A stretch of 51,116 nt of DNA from the NCBI GenBank assembly GCA_018398765.1, contig JAHBMJ010004305.1:30681-81796 (forward strand), in the 5' to 3' direction. The notes beneath the pieces were generated by a model, which saw nothing but the letters and a program-made list of their open reading frames with translations, searched no databases and was not told where the DNA came from. The position numbers and the translations under genes are program-made. The DNA is from Chromera velia. Lineage: Eukaryota; Sar; Chromeraceae. This document shows, piece by piece, positions 1-10,293 of this stretch (position 1 is its first letter; each line of letters opens with the position of its first letter).

Positions 1-548
1 GGGGGGGGGGGGGTGTGTGTATGTGTGTGTGTGTGTGTGTGTGACGGAGAGGAGAGAAGAGAAGAGAAGAGAAAGTGTGTCTCTGTCCGTCACCTCGAGT
101 ACATTTTAGCAGGAGAAGACAAAAACCAAATTGTCGCGCCCTCCCTTTGTCCGCCCACCCCACCCCACGCGTCGTTCCGTTAACCGCCGAGAGCGCAAAC
201 AGGCGGCTTGACTTTTCTGTCGTGGGACACGCAGAAGACCTGTCTCGCTCTCGTCGCCAGATGGGAGCGGGGAGTCTTCCCGTCTGTCTGGCTTCGTTGA
301 TGCATGGGGTGTGTGAGAGAGGGGATGGATGAGGCGAGGGCTCTTGTCGTCGTTCGTCAACTCGCTCAAGTCACACTCTGGCCCTCTGACAGACGGACAT
401 GTGAGAAAGCTAGCTCGTCATGCATAAGCCATTTCACTCTCTCACCTTTCCGACATATCTTCTTCTCTTCTTTCTTCCATTTGCTATCTCCGTATGAACT
501 TTCCTTCCTTCCTCCCTGAACCCGCCCATCTGTCGTCTGTGTATGCAG
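1..548. repeat. Intronic or intergenic DNA with a G run and a (GT)n tract
   Basis: The window opens with 13 G followed by a GT-rich tract to about 43 and a GAGAAGA repeat to about 72. No exon is convincing before the acceptor at 545-548. The rest is pyrimidine-rich and looks like the intron preceding the first visible RPC6 exon. Confidence 0.5.
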
Positions 549-817
549 TTCATCAAATGGCCCAGCGGCCCCCTGGACGCCCTGACGGAGATCCCCTGCG
601 CGTCCTGTCCTGTGTGGCAGGAGTGCTCTTACCATGAGGGGGCGCGGGTCTCTCCGTCGAACTGCGAGTACCTCAGCAAGTGGCTCCATCTCAGCTTTGA
701 GGTCGGTTTGAGAAATCGATGAAGCTATAAATACCCGTTTGTTTGTTGTGCACCCCTTTGTTCCTTGCCTGTCATTTTTCTTTGCTTTCTTGTGAAGGCC
801 TCCCTCCCTCCCAGCAG

Positions 818-854
<37 letters not shown>

Positions 855-1456
855 TTTCTTTCTTCTTTTGTCCTTCTCTATTTCCTTTCTTCGATTTCCT
901 TTCTTTTGCGTTTCCTTCCTGTCGTCGATTGCCTTCTGCTCTTCGTCTCTCTGCCCAAGTGGAACAGTCGACTAGTCACGAGAAAGACACAACAAACAAA
1001 TCGTGCGCAGATCAAAATTTCAGACATGTTTCAACCTCTTGCAGGTCCCTCCGCGCTGTTGCATGAATGTGTGCATTTTTAAATGCATCCGGTATCTTTT
1101 CTTCAAATCAATGTACTCTTCTATACTAACTAATTAACGAACTGTTTTATACTGCTCTCGTGCAGGTGCCCCCCCACCACTACGGGGACAGCGGCCATCC
1201 TCTCCTCTCAGGGGACAGGCAAAGAGGGGCCGGGGCCCTGCAGCTTGCCGGGGCCTCTTCAGGCTCTCAACTTGGGCCCGCGGGCAGGGGAGCTGGGGGG
1301 GTCGCTGCCGCAGCTGCTTCTGGTGGCCCGCCGGGCCCGGGCGCCTCGAGTGTGACGCTTGTCCACCGAAACATTCCGGGGGGAGACCAGCAGCCTGGAG
1401 ATCAGACAGGAGCCAACAGCCGGCACTCGAATGATCATATAGCATCAATGTTCTGA
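549..1456 (+). CDS. RPC6: RNA polymerase III subunit RPC6 (RPC34/POLR3F), C-terminal exons; 5' part outside the window
   Basis: Two exons, 549-701 and 1166-1456, join in phase 0 through a gtcggt donor and a gtgcag acceptor; the first exon also follows a TGCAG acceptor. The first exon reads CASCPVWQEC and then SPSNCEYLSKWL. This is the C-terminal cysteine cluster of RPC34-type subunits, which holds an iron-sulfur cluster and ends a winged-helix protein of the Pol III initiation subcomplex (known family biology). The protein acts in the nucleus at tRNA and 5S genes. In yeast and human it ends soon after this cluster. Here a tail of about 96 residues rich in Gly, Ala, Ser and Pro follows, ending NDHIASMF at a TGA. 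The tail sits on one open exon in the right phase, so it is probably real, but a donor missed inside it would shorten the protein. The cluster identification is firm. Confidence 0.82.
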
Positions 1457-2468
1457 GAGTATATGTAAAAACTGGCCAATAAGTTCTGTATGAGTCTTTG
1501 CATGAGTACATCACTGGCATGCAGAGTACTCAGTGCCACTCTGCAAGTTTGAGTAATTTAGATGAGTAATTCAAAGTAATTTAGCTTAGTAATTTAAAGT
1601 AATTTACAGTGATTTAGAATAGTAAACTAAGGTAATTTGGAAAGCCAAATTACTAATTTAGATCAATTTAAAGATCAAAATTATCAAATTTTGGAGGTCG
1701 ATTTCTTGTGAAGTAAAAAGAGTCTCATACACTATAAAAGTTTTACTAAATATGACTAAATATGAATAAATATTATAATATTTTAAAAATATAACACAAA
1801 TATGAGTAAAATATAAATATTTTTTTTTTGTGAACTATAAAGCGTGCAGAGCCGAAAAGTGGTTTGTATGGTTCAGTTTTGATCAGAGAACACGTTTAGC
1901 TACCCAGATTGGTCGTATACAATATAAAAAAATTTTTTAGAGTGCGATAAGTGATAAGTGATAAGTGATTTAGTGGTGCCCTTAAGCATTGTTGCCGTTT
2001 TGTCTTAATTGTAGAGGTCGCCCCCGCAAACGGCAGGGGGGTGTGCCCTCTCACTGAGGCTCAGACCACACCCCGTAGCCCGCCTGGAATTTCTTCCAGG
2101 CCGTTTTTAATCAACCTTTTTGTTGTACACACGCGGCTTCAGCCTTTGTATGTGACGTTCTTTACACTTTACGTTTCTTTGTTCACCAGAAAAGGCACGA
2201 TCGTCGATTTATTATCAGTCACATGACAAGATCAAGATCAAAAACCCCTTGATAGTTGCTTTTTTGCTGACTTAACAAAATTTTAATGGGATAAAAAAAA
2301 GAATAGATGAACATCAGGAAAGTAAGAGAAACGAGATTGAAAGATTTAGTTTCTTTTGTTTGTCTATCTGTTTTCCATCCATCTGAGCGGGTCGATTTTT
2401 CTTTGTTCCTTTCTTTTAAAAGAGCGATGGGCTTTGATACTCCTCTCTCTTCTCATTGGGTCAGACTC
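1457..2468. other. AT-rich intergenic DNA with degenerate TAATTTA repeats
   Basis: No gene is visible. Positions about 1549-1650 hold a degenerate repeat of (G/A)TAATTTA-like units. Positions about 1733-1790 hold an inverted copy of sequence found at 4445-4508. Positions 1948-1968 hold three copies of GTGATAA. Confidence 0.5.
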
Positions 2469-3743
2469 TAGTGACCATGTTTGATTTGATTTGATTTGAT
2501 TTGAGGTAGGGCTTAAGCTCAAATCAAATATCCAGTCAGGGAGGACCGGACCTAGTGTTTAAAGACCTATCAAATACGATCAAATATTTGATCAATATGA
2601 CTTTCAACCTCAAATATGAAGGTCCCGAAAAAACTTTTGCAAGTACTAATCCGTCATGCATGCTGATTCAAATGAAAAAACCTAAATCTTGATGGTTTGC
2701 TCTCAAAAAAAAAACGTTTTGAGCTGCACTGAAATTGACGTTTCACCCCTTTTTACTTCATGCAGAGGTAAACCGATCAGTTGAACGTTTTCCCGAACAG
2801 CTGTGTTAACTTTTCTGGTGCTGGAACATCTTTTACGGCCCCCTTTTTGAGCGTCTGCAAACATTTAATTTACACCCCGTAAAGACATGTCATACAATCC
2901 AGGAGGATCAATTTGAAACCAAAGGAGACGGTCGCAGACGTAAATGCTGAGAAGGCTGGGGGGAAACTTCCCCCTCCTGAGAAAGTCATCACTCTGGGTG
3001 AGGAAGGCTACCGACCTCTTTATATTCACCTCCAACACAAGGGGCTTATTGTCGGCCCTGGCGCGGCATAGAGGGTAACCGAACTTACCAACTCTGGATG
3101 CTTAGCTGCCCAGAAACAGGACGGTTCCAACACTAACAGCAATAGTAAACGTGTGCGCGGTTCTCCGTCTCACCCCGTTGTCATCTCTCCGCAACCGAAT
3201 AGAAGCCCAGGAGCACCTACTCCTGGAAAGCTGAAAAGCCAGAAAAAAAGCTCTCAGCAGCTCCCACCACCGATCGATTCGATTCATATTGAAGAAAGGG
3301 ATCATAAAGAAGAGGAAAAGGAAGTGCCATAAAGCTGAGTGATTGTCACCTCAATTTTGGTACGTGCTCTAACTTTATCGTATCAACAAAAAGTCATATG
3401 TAATTTTAAATCTATCAATTTTACGTTCTTAATCTCTATTAGTACTAGAGTGAGTCTCAGTGACTAGTGTATATACACTGCCACACAGGCATATTTTTTT
3501 TACGGAACTGATAAGTTATAATTTTATATATATTTTTTTAAATTTTTGAAACACACATCAGAAATGTTCTGATAACTATTATCATGAGAAAAATGATCAG
3601 AGTGACAGTAAGTCAGTGACTCAGTGAGGAACGCTAAGAGGTTAACCTCAAATCTTACCTCAAATATCAAATATTTGAAGTTGAAGCTCAAATCAAATCA
3701 AATCAAATCAAATCAAATATAATCAAATCAAACATGGTCACTA
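2469..3743. mobile_element. hAT-like DNA transposon, non-autonomous or decayed, with an 8-bp target duplication
   Basis: The left end reads TAGTGACCATGTTTGATTTG and the right end is its reverse complement, followed inward by arrays of the five-base unit TTTGA/TCAAA. TCAGACTC flanks the element directly on both sides (2461-2468 and 3744-3751), a perfect 8-bp target-site duplication. Eight-base duplications and termini of the TAGNG type are typical of hAT elements. The interior has no transposase of usual size. It carries the decayed reading frame listed separately. A deleted derivative of a larger element is the simplest reading. Confidence 0.8.
2883..3332 (+). pseudogene. Decayed reading frame inside the hAT-like element
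   Basis: One frame is open from 2883 to a TAG at 3069-3071, then open again in the same frame to a TAA at 3330-3332. The first half has coding-like composition with segments such as GEEGYRPLYIHLQHKG. The second half is basic and polar and ends KEEEKEVP. Codon use and length suggest a former protein broken by one stop. I do not recognise the family. It may be a fragment of an accessory protein of the parent transposon. Confidence 0.4.
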
Positions 3744-4228
3744 TCAGACTCCCTGCTTTTTCGAAGTTGGGTCGGACTCCCGGATAGATTTTTTACTAGA
3801 TTTTTTAGTGAAGCAACTCGTAAATGTCTATTCACTATTTTTTTCTTAAGTAATTTTTTATGACTAAATTATGACTAAATATGACTGAACTTAAAATATT
3901 TTTTTTTGTATATTTTTAGATAAAAGATGTCAAATGAGTCTGTTAACTACCATCTCTAACGAGAGAAGTATTTTATGATTTTTTTGAAAATGGCATACTC
4001 CTTATATATGCAAACATATAAACATATGAAGAAACATATATGTATATGTTGGGCCTGCCCATCGCGTGACCGGAACCGGGGCATGCGCATGAGCGCGGCT
4101 TCCTGCGAATGAATATATTGATTGAATGAATGGGAGTCAGTTCATTCAACTTGTGAGTGTAGACTTGTGTAGCATTTTTTATTTGTCCGTGTACAATATA
4201 TAGAAAAAAATATAAACTCATAAAAAAA

Positions 4229-4439
4229 CTAGGCTCCCCATATGCATAAAAAATTAAAAAAGTTAATTGCCAAAAATGACTTTTATTTTTTATTTTTTTA
4301 TTTATTTTTTTGAAGCAGATACTTCATGTTCAAAGCTCAAAGCCCAGCTGACACAGAAAAATAAAAAAATAAAAAACCTAATTCATGGTACGTTAAGCCG
4401 AAATTTATTTATTTATTTTTTTACGTATGGGGAGCCTAG
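4229..4439. mobile_element. 211-bp MITE with CTAGGCTCCCCATA termini
   Basis: The termini are perfect inverted repeats of 14 bp (CTAGGCTCCCCATA at 4229-4242 and its complement ending at 4439). The direct flanks are TAAAAAAA on both sides (4221-4228 and 4440-4447). This would be an 8-bp target duplication, although an A-run makes it weaker evidence. The interior is made of T-rich and A-rich halves that can fold on each other. It is non-coding. Confidence 0.65.
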
Positions 4440-4447
4440 TAAAAAAA

Positions 4448-6129
4448 AAGTAAAATATGACTTAAATTTTATAATATTTAGTCATATATGTACTAAAAGT
4501 TTTATAGGGTAGACATTCAAGTTCAAACTAACAGTGCTTATCTATATGTTCACACTAATAGTGCTAAGCTGAGGCGGCTTGCTCCTTTTCTTTATACAAG
4601 TTACAACTGCATGCATGGGTTGTCTTGCATTCGTCTCTGGTTTCGGGGATTCAATCGATCTAGGCTAAAATTCGCTAAAGCGCAATTATAAGTAAGTATT
4701 AAAGTAGTATAAACGTCTCACTGCGGTAGCTAGATACACATATGTATATAAACACAAAATATAAACATGTCAAATCAGAAAATGCGCTGTGCTAGGCGCT
4801 GTCGCCGCTGTGTATATAGCCTGAGGCCCTGAGCTCAATCTAGAGCTCAATGTATGTCTTTGTTGTTTGTGTCTTGGCCTAGGTCTTGGCATGAAATTAA
4901 TTAAGAATTAAATTCAATTAATGCATATACGAGCAAAGACCTCATGATCCTGGTCACTGGCATGATCATATTCCAGCCGCTGTCTTCCAAGACTTTCAAT
5001 TAAGCCACTCCACCTCATCTGCCAACAAGCAAGCCGAATCAATCGGCACCCAAACTCCAAAGCCGAAAACCAAAAAAGAAGGAACAAGGGAACGCAAAGG
5101 AAGGTATGTCGGAAGGAAGGACGGGAAGAAGCAGGAACGGATCTCTACAGATGAGCGAAAGGGTCCAAAGGATAAGAGGAGGAGAAAGTTGACATTGACA
5201 ATGTCATCGCTTCTCTTTCTCTGGCTGTCGCACAACGCATTTGAAATGAAGTTGGATGCGGAAGGGGCGAATTTCTCGCTGCGCGTATGTGCATTCTTTA
5301 TTCAGTCTCCTCCAGACAACGGGGGGGTTGGAGGGGGTCGACGGAATGGCTAGCGAGAAAGGGGGAAAGAGGAATGCAATGAATGAGTGGACGAGTGAAA
5401 CAAGAAGCACAGATCAAAACACAAAAGAAGGGAGGCCTCAACAGGAACTTTCCCGCCAAGATTGAATTCTTCATCGATTGGAAGTTAAATCGAATGGTGG
5501 ATGGGTGGGTGAGTGAGATTGTTACAAGGAGAGTGGGGGAAGGCGGGAGAAGAATGTGCGTGGAGAGGATGAGTGCATGATTGACTAGCTGTGCGACTGG
5601 ACTTGGCACGCTTGCAACCATACGCGAAAAGACAGACGCTCCTTCTGTCTGTGCCTGTGTGCCCGTCTGCTGCCGTTCATTCATGCAAATGCAAAAAAGA
5701 AGAGAGAGAAGACGAAAAAGGAAGAAACACAGATCGATCGAAGGAAAGGCGACAGCTACGAAGCAACTCTCTTCATTCCTTTCAGGGTAACTTCCTTGAC
5801 GCACTAGAAGGCTCCTTATTCTCCTTTCCCCATTCCCTTTCTTCCTTGCCCTTTAATCCCCTTCCGTCGCGCCCCCCCCCCCCTTCCCGCGCACGTTCTT
5901 TCCCCTTCTTCCTCCACTATCCACACACAAGGGTCTGAAAGAACGCAGGAAGGAAGACCAACTATCCACATTGGGGGGGTGCTCGCTGTATGGAGGGAGA
6001 GGAATAGAGGGACAAAGAGAATTCCTGTCCTTTCCTCTAGCTCCCTTCCTTCCATTCCCTTCCCTTCCCCTCCTTCCCTCAAGGCTCCTGGCTGTTCAGA
6101 GGTTCTACCTCAGGGAGGTGCTGGCCCTC

Positions 6130-6170
<41 letters not shown>

Positions 6171-6173
6171 CAC

Positions 6174-6207
<34 letters not shown>

Positions 6208-6224
6208 CACACAGAGAGATACAC

Positions 6225-6263
<39 letters not shown>

Positions 6264-6273
6264 ACACAGAGAG

Positions 6274-6336
<63 letters not shown>

Positions 6337-6448
6337 CCAGATGTAGACGGGAAGAACTGATGAGCGAATACATGAGTGAGCGAGTGAAATTTTAGACTTC
6401 AATGATAGTTAAAAACAGACAAACACTCAATCAATATTTGATTGCAGG
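4448..6448. other. Intergenic DNA without a supported gene; CA/GA microsatellites at 6133-6335
   Basis: The stretch to about 4990 is AT-rich. From 5000 it is a purine/pyrimidine-skewed mixture without a consistent coding frame. A dense block of (CA)n with short interruptions, two CACAGAGAGATACACA units and a terminal (GA)n fills 6133-6335. A TGCAG-type acceptor at 6448 precedes an open plus-strand stretch (6449 to about 6560) that could be an isolated exon. No partner exon was found. Confidence 0.4.
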
Positions 6449-6601
6449 TATTGAAAGAAGCCCTCAAGGATTGTGAAAGCAGACATACAAAGCACAAATG
6501 GAAGAAGGGGATGAAGAGAAGAGAGAAAAGTGCTGTCTCCCTCCTCTTCACACTCCTCTCTTATTCGTACCAGCAGTTCTTATTGCGGGTGCCATTAGGA
6601 T

Positions 6602-7170
6602 CATTAGGGGAGAGGAAGCCATGCAGAGGATCATTAGGGAGAGGAAGCCATGCAGAGGATCATTAGGGGAGAGGAAGCCATGCAGAGGATCATTAGGGGA
6701 GAGGAAGCCATGCAGAGGATCATTAGGGGAGAGGAAGCCATGCAGAGGATCATTAGGGGAGAGGAAGCCATGCAGAGGATCATTAGGGGAGAGGAAGCCA
6801 TGCAGAGGATCATTAGGGGAGAGGAAGCCATGCAGAGGATCATTAGGGGAGAGGAAGCCATGCAGAGGATCATTAGGGGAGAGGAAGCCATGCAGAGGAT
6901 CATTAGGGGAGAGGAAGCCATGCAGAGGATCATTAGGGGAGAGGAAGCCATGCAGAGGATCATTAGGGGAGAGGAAGCCATGCAGAGGATCATTAGGGGA
7001 GAGGAAGCCATGCAGAGGATCATTAGGGGAGAGGAAGCCATGCAGAGGATCATTAGGGGAGAGGAAGCCATGCAGAGGATCATTAGGGGAGAGGAAGCCA
7101 TGCAGAGGATCATTAGGGGAGAGGAAGCCATGCAGAGGATCATTAGGGGAGAGGAAGCCATGCAGAGGAT
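6602..7170. repeat. 30-bp minisatellite, 19 units
   Basis: The unit CATTAGGGGAGAGGAAGCCA plus TGCAGAGGAT repeats 19 times head to tail. Every unit is identical except the second (6632-6660), which lacks one G and is 29 bp. Such uniformity indicates recent expansion or gene conversion. Because 30 is a multiple of three, the array is open in several frames. On the minus strand it would encode the ten-residue unit DPLHGFLSPN. It abuts the 3' end of the membrane protein gene at 7170-10293. Confidence 0.95.
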
Positions 7171-8285
7171 CAGAAAGGGCCCGCCCAATCCCCTCCTCCA
7201 ATGATGGTGATCTGAAAAGATTCTTTCCACTTCCATCGATCCACCACGCTCCTTTCTCTCTCCCTCTCTCATCGAAAGGTTCCCCGGTTCCCCCCCCNAT
7301 GGTCCGTTCCAAAGCCCCCCTCCCCTGCATCCTCGCCCCCCCCCACATTCTTCATTCAGAAATGCATTACTCACCTGAGCATCCGACTGCCTCTCCCTCT
7401 CCGCTTTTCGTTTCACGTATTCTCCGTGAAGGTAGAATATCAACAGCCCCCCAAGAATCACTGCAAACATACATATATAAACACACAGCGGGAGAGGGAG
7501 AGAGAGAGAGAGAGAATTCACCAAAACGGTCCGAGAGCCTTCATCTGAACGCGACCCGCCTAAAATTTTCGCGCAAACGTTTCTGGATAGAAAACGAAGA
7601 CGAGGGTAGAGAGGACCAATTGAAAGGAGACAAAAGGGAAAAAACACAAACAGAAAATTACAAGCACCAGTGGGGGGAAGACAGAACTTTCATAGGTGCG
7701 CGTAAGAAACCACACCAACAAACAAGCCACACACTGATCACAAACCCCACTCAAGGAGACAAGGAGCACCCAATTGCGCAGATAAACGACAAACTGAGCA
7801 AACAGACACATACCGAAATGCTACTTACCACAAAGAATTGTTAGAACCACATACACAAAGATGTGACTTGACGTCTCCGTGACCCCTCCCGAACAGTCAA
7901 TCTGCTCTCACGTGGACACACACACACACACACACACATACACATACAACAAGAATATGATTTTTCCACCTTCAGAACGCACGCACGTGAGAGAAAGAAG
8001 GGAGGAAGACGAAAAGGAGAGAGACTACTTACCACTCCCGCACTCCCGAAAGAGACAAAGCGAGACAGGCAGGGGCCCTCAGAAGTTCCAAGGGACGATC
8101 AAGAAAGAATTGAAGGGATGCAAGGGAGCGAGGACCCGTCTCTCTCTGTCTGATTTGGTTTCTCCCTTCAGTTTACGCACAACCTTTCTGCCAATTGTTT
8201 CTCTCTACACTTTCTTTGGACTATCAGAGGACTTCTTCCTCTTTGCGGCTGCTGCCTCTGAGAGAGAGCGAGAGAGAGAGAGAGG

Positions 8286-8320
<35 letters not shown>

Positions 8321-10293
8321 TATATGTTTCTTCTTCTCCCTTTTTTCTTACACACACAGACAGACAGACAGACAGACAGACTGTCGCAGAGGAAAGAGAC
8401 AAAGAAGAGAACCACCACGAGGCCCAGAGTCGGTCACGATGGCAGCAATGGAAGGTTCAGCAGGAAACCCAAAGAGAGCGGGAGGGAGACAGGGCGCCCC
8501 CCCCCCCCTGCCCTGCCCTGCCCAGTGAATGAAAAGGTTTGACTGACCTTCGCATTCACTCCCCGAAATCCCCGCGTAATTGTGTTGTTTGCGTATCTGT
8601 GTTGGTACAGTTCGTACCATGTGCCTGAGGGGGGTACTTCGTTGCTTCTGCATACACAAAGAAAAGCTCGGAAGGGCTCAGCTTGACCTTTGCCGTGGCT
8701 TCGATCTTTCTTTTCTGACACACGCTGAAATATTTGGAGCTTTATGGCCCGTCCGTCCCAATCAAAATGAAGTGAAAGCAAATGCCGATTCGGAAGAGTG
8801 CGGATTTCGTCTGGAGAGAAGAAAGAGGCGAAAAGAACGAGATCTGTCGGGCAAAAGAACAAAGAAAAAAGAGAGGGACGGTCGAAAAGAGGAACCGAAC
8901 AGAAGACAAGAAGAAGCAGACGAACAAAAGAACACGAATCGTACCGAGACGGAGTGGCAGAAGGATCCAAAAAGACGAACAACATGCAAATAGGTTTCGG
9001 TAGATGCAGGCACAACGTCAGTCAGTCACAGTCAGTCAGACAGAAGGACACACAAACAGACAGATTACATGTCGCTACAAAAATGACTCACGCTCGTTTC
9101 CATGCGTATACCTGCAGGCAGGCAGGCAGGCAGGCAGTAGTTGTGAGTGTGTGTGTCTGTGAGGCTGGCAACAATTGAAGAAGAGGGAAAGCCGACGAGA
9201 GAGGAAACTCAGAAGCCAGACTGCAGAGAAGAGAAAAGAGATAGATCCCTTTCTTTCGTGCCATCTGAAGAATTCTCTGATTTCTCTCTTGCCCGCCTAG
9301 CTGCCCGACCACCCCACCNCCCCCCCACACACACAGACACACAGTGCCAGGCAAAAAGCGAGGAGCCGGAAGACAGCAAGAGGAAGAGAGAGTGGGAACA
9401 TTCGCTTTTTTTCTGCTTTCAGACGCGCATGCTGACGTGTTCAGGGTTCAGGTCGTTGTCGATCACCCACTGGTCTGGCGACTCCCCGAAGTAGATATGG
9501 ATCCCCGAGGAGCTCTCGTAGTGATCTCTGTTCGTCACGCGGTTTCTGCAAGCAAGAGGGGAGACGAACAAAAACGATCTCAAAGGACGGGGGACAGACG
9601 GGAGAATGGGCAGTTGAGACAGAAAGATGTGGGGGGAAGGGAAAGAGGCTAGGAAGGAGGGGGGGGGGGGGATAAAAAAGCTCTGTTGCTGGTTTTCACA
9701 TCCATCTATTCCTTCTCTCCCCCAACTGACGTCCACTCATTCAACTGAAAAATTAATCGCGAAGGAACGAAAGGAAACAAGAGAACCCCCCTGACTCACT
9801 TGGCATCATACACGTCATTCAGCTTGGGGTTGTAGAAACCAGAGACCGTCAACTTCAGACAGCTCGCTGCAGAGAGGGAAAAGGCAGGATTGAGGTAGAT
9901 GGCATGATCAGCTCGTGCCACATCTTTCTCTAACTCTATACTGCGCCAATCTGGGAGAGATAGAGGGAGACTGCAGTGCAGTCACAGAGGAGACGGGAAG
10001 GTCCACAGAGGGCGGGGCAGGCAGACAGAGCACCTTTCTCAGGGGAAGGAAAAAGAAGATCCAGGCAAAGCAGCTCCGCAACGGACATAAGTGGAGGTCG
10101 ATTCGGTCTATCAGACACCAAGCACACCAAGCAAAATGTAAGAAGGTACAGGAAAGGCCCTAACAGGATAGGAGAAAAGCAGAAGAGCCCCTGTAATTCA
10201 GAGAGAAATATGAAGCTTACGTGTTGAGTCAGTTTTTCTCGTTAATGATAGAAGAAGTAGAAGGAAGAGAGACAATCCTCCGCAGCTCCACAT
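7170..10293 (-). CDS. Small type I membrane protein with an N-terminal secreted module; family unknown
   Basis: Exons in transcript order: 10293-10221, 9866-9800, 9545-9425 (or to 9437), 9111-9092, 8647-8548, 8077-8033, 7901-7829, 7460-7375 and 7211-7170; all phases join. The protein is about 208 residues. A signal peptide (MWSC then an FLLLLLSL core) starts it. The ectodomain reads GFYNPKLNDVY...IHIYFGES..QWVIDN...VYAWKRA...SGTWYELY. This looks like a repeated Tyr/Trp module of the kind G-x-Y-N...N-x-x-Y...W-x-I, but I cannot name the family. A single membrane span (about IFVYVVLTILCVILGGLLIFYL) and a charged cytoplasmic tail (EYVKRKAERERQ) follow. The exon at 8077-8033 has a weak TGAG acceptor and the third donor is ambiguous. 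The 3' end is uncertain: a TTTCAG acceptor gives a stop at the minisatellite edge, whereas a GCAG acceptor at 7325 would read into the repeat. Placement of the span next to a distant signal peptide supports the overall model. Confidence 0.62.
8280..8382. repeat. Intronic (GACA)n tracts
   Basis: Two runs of GACA (8286-8320 and 8359-8381) separated by about 40 bp, preceded by a (GA)n run, within the longest intron of the small membrane protein gene. Confidence 0.9.

Noticed and set aside
5298-5804. 168-codon minus-strand frame
   Set aside because: Composition is polypyrimidine-derived (Phe, Leu, Ser), with no domain, no splice partners and no homology pattern.
6449-6560. Isolated plus-strand exon after a TGCAG acceptor (VLKEALKDCESRH...)
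   Set aside because: No upstream or downstream partner in phase was found; the open stretch runs directly into the minisatellite.
6498-7844. 448-codon plus-strand frame through the 30-bp minisatellite
   Set aside because: The repeat is open in several frames; downstream the frame runs antisense through supported minus-strand exons (7460-7375 and 7829-7901).
8404-8470. Additional minus-strand exon (AEPSIAAIVTDSG) in the membrane-protein gene
   Set aside because: No acceptor or donor fits the required phase; neighbouring exons already join in phase without it.
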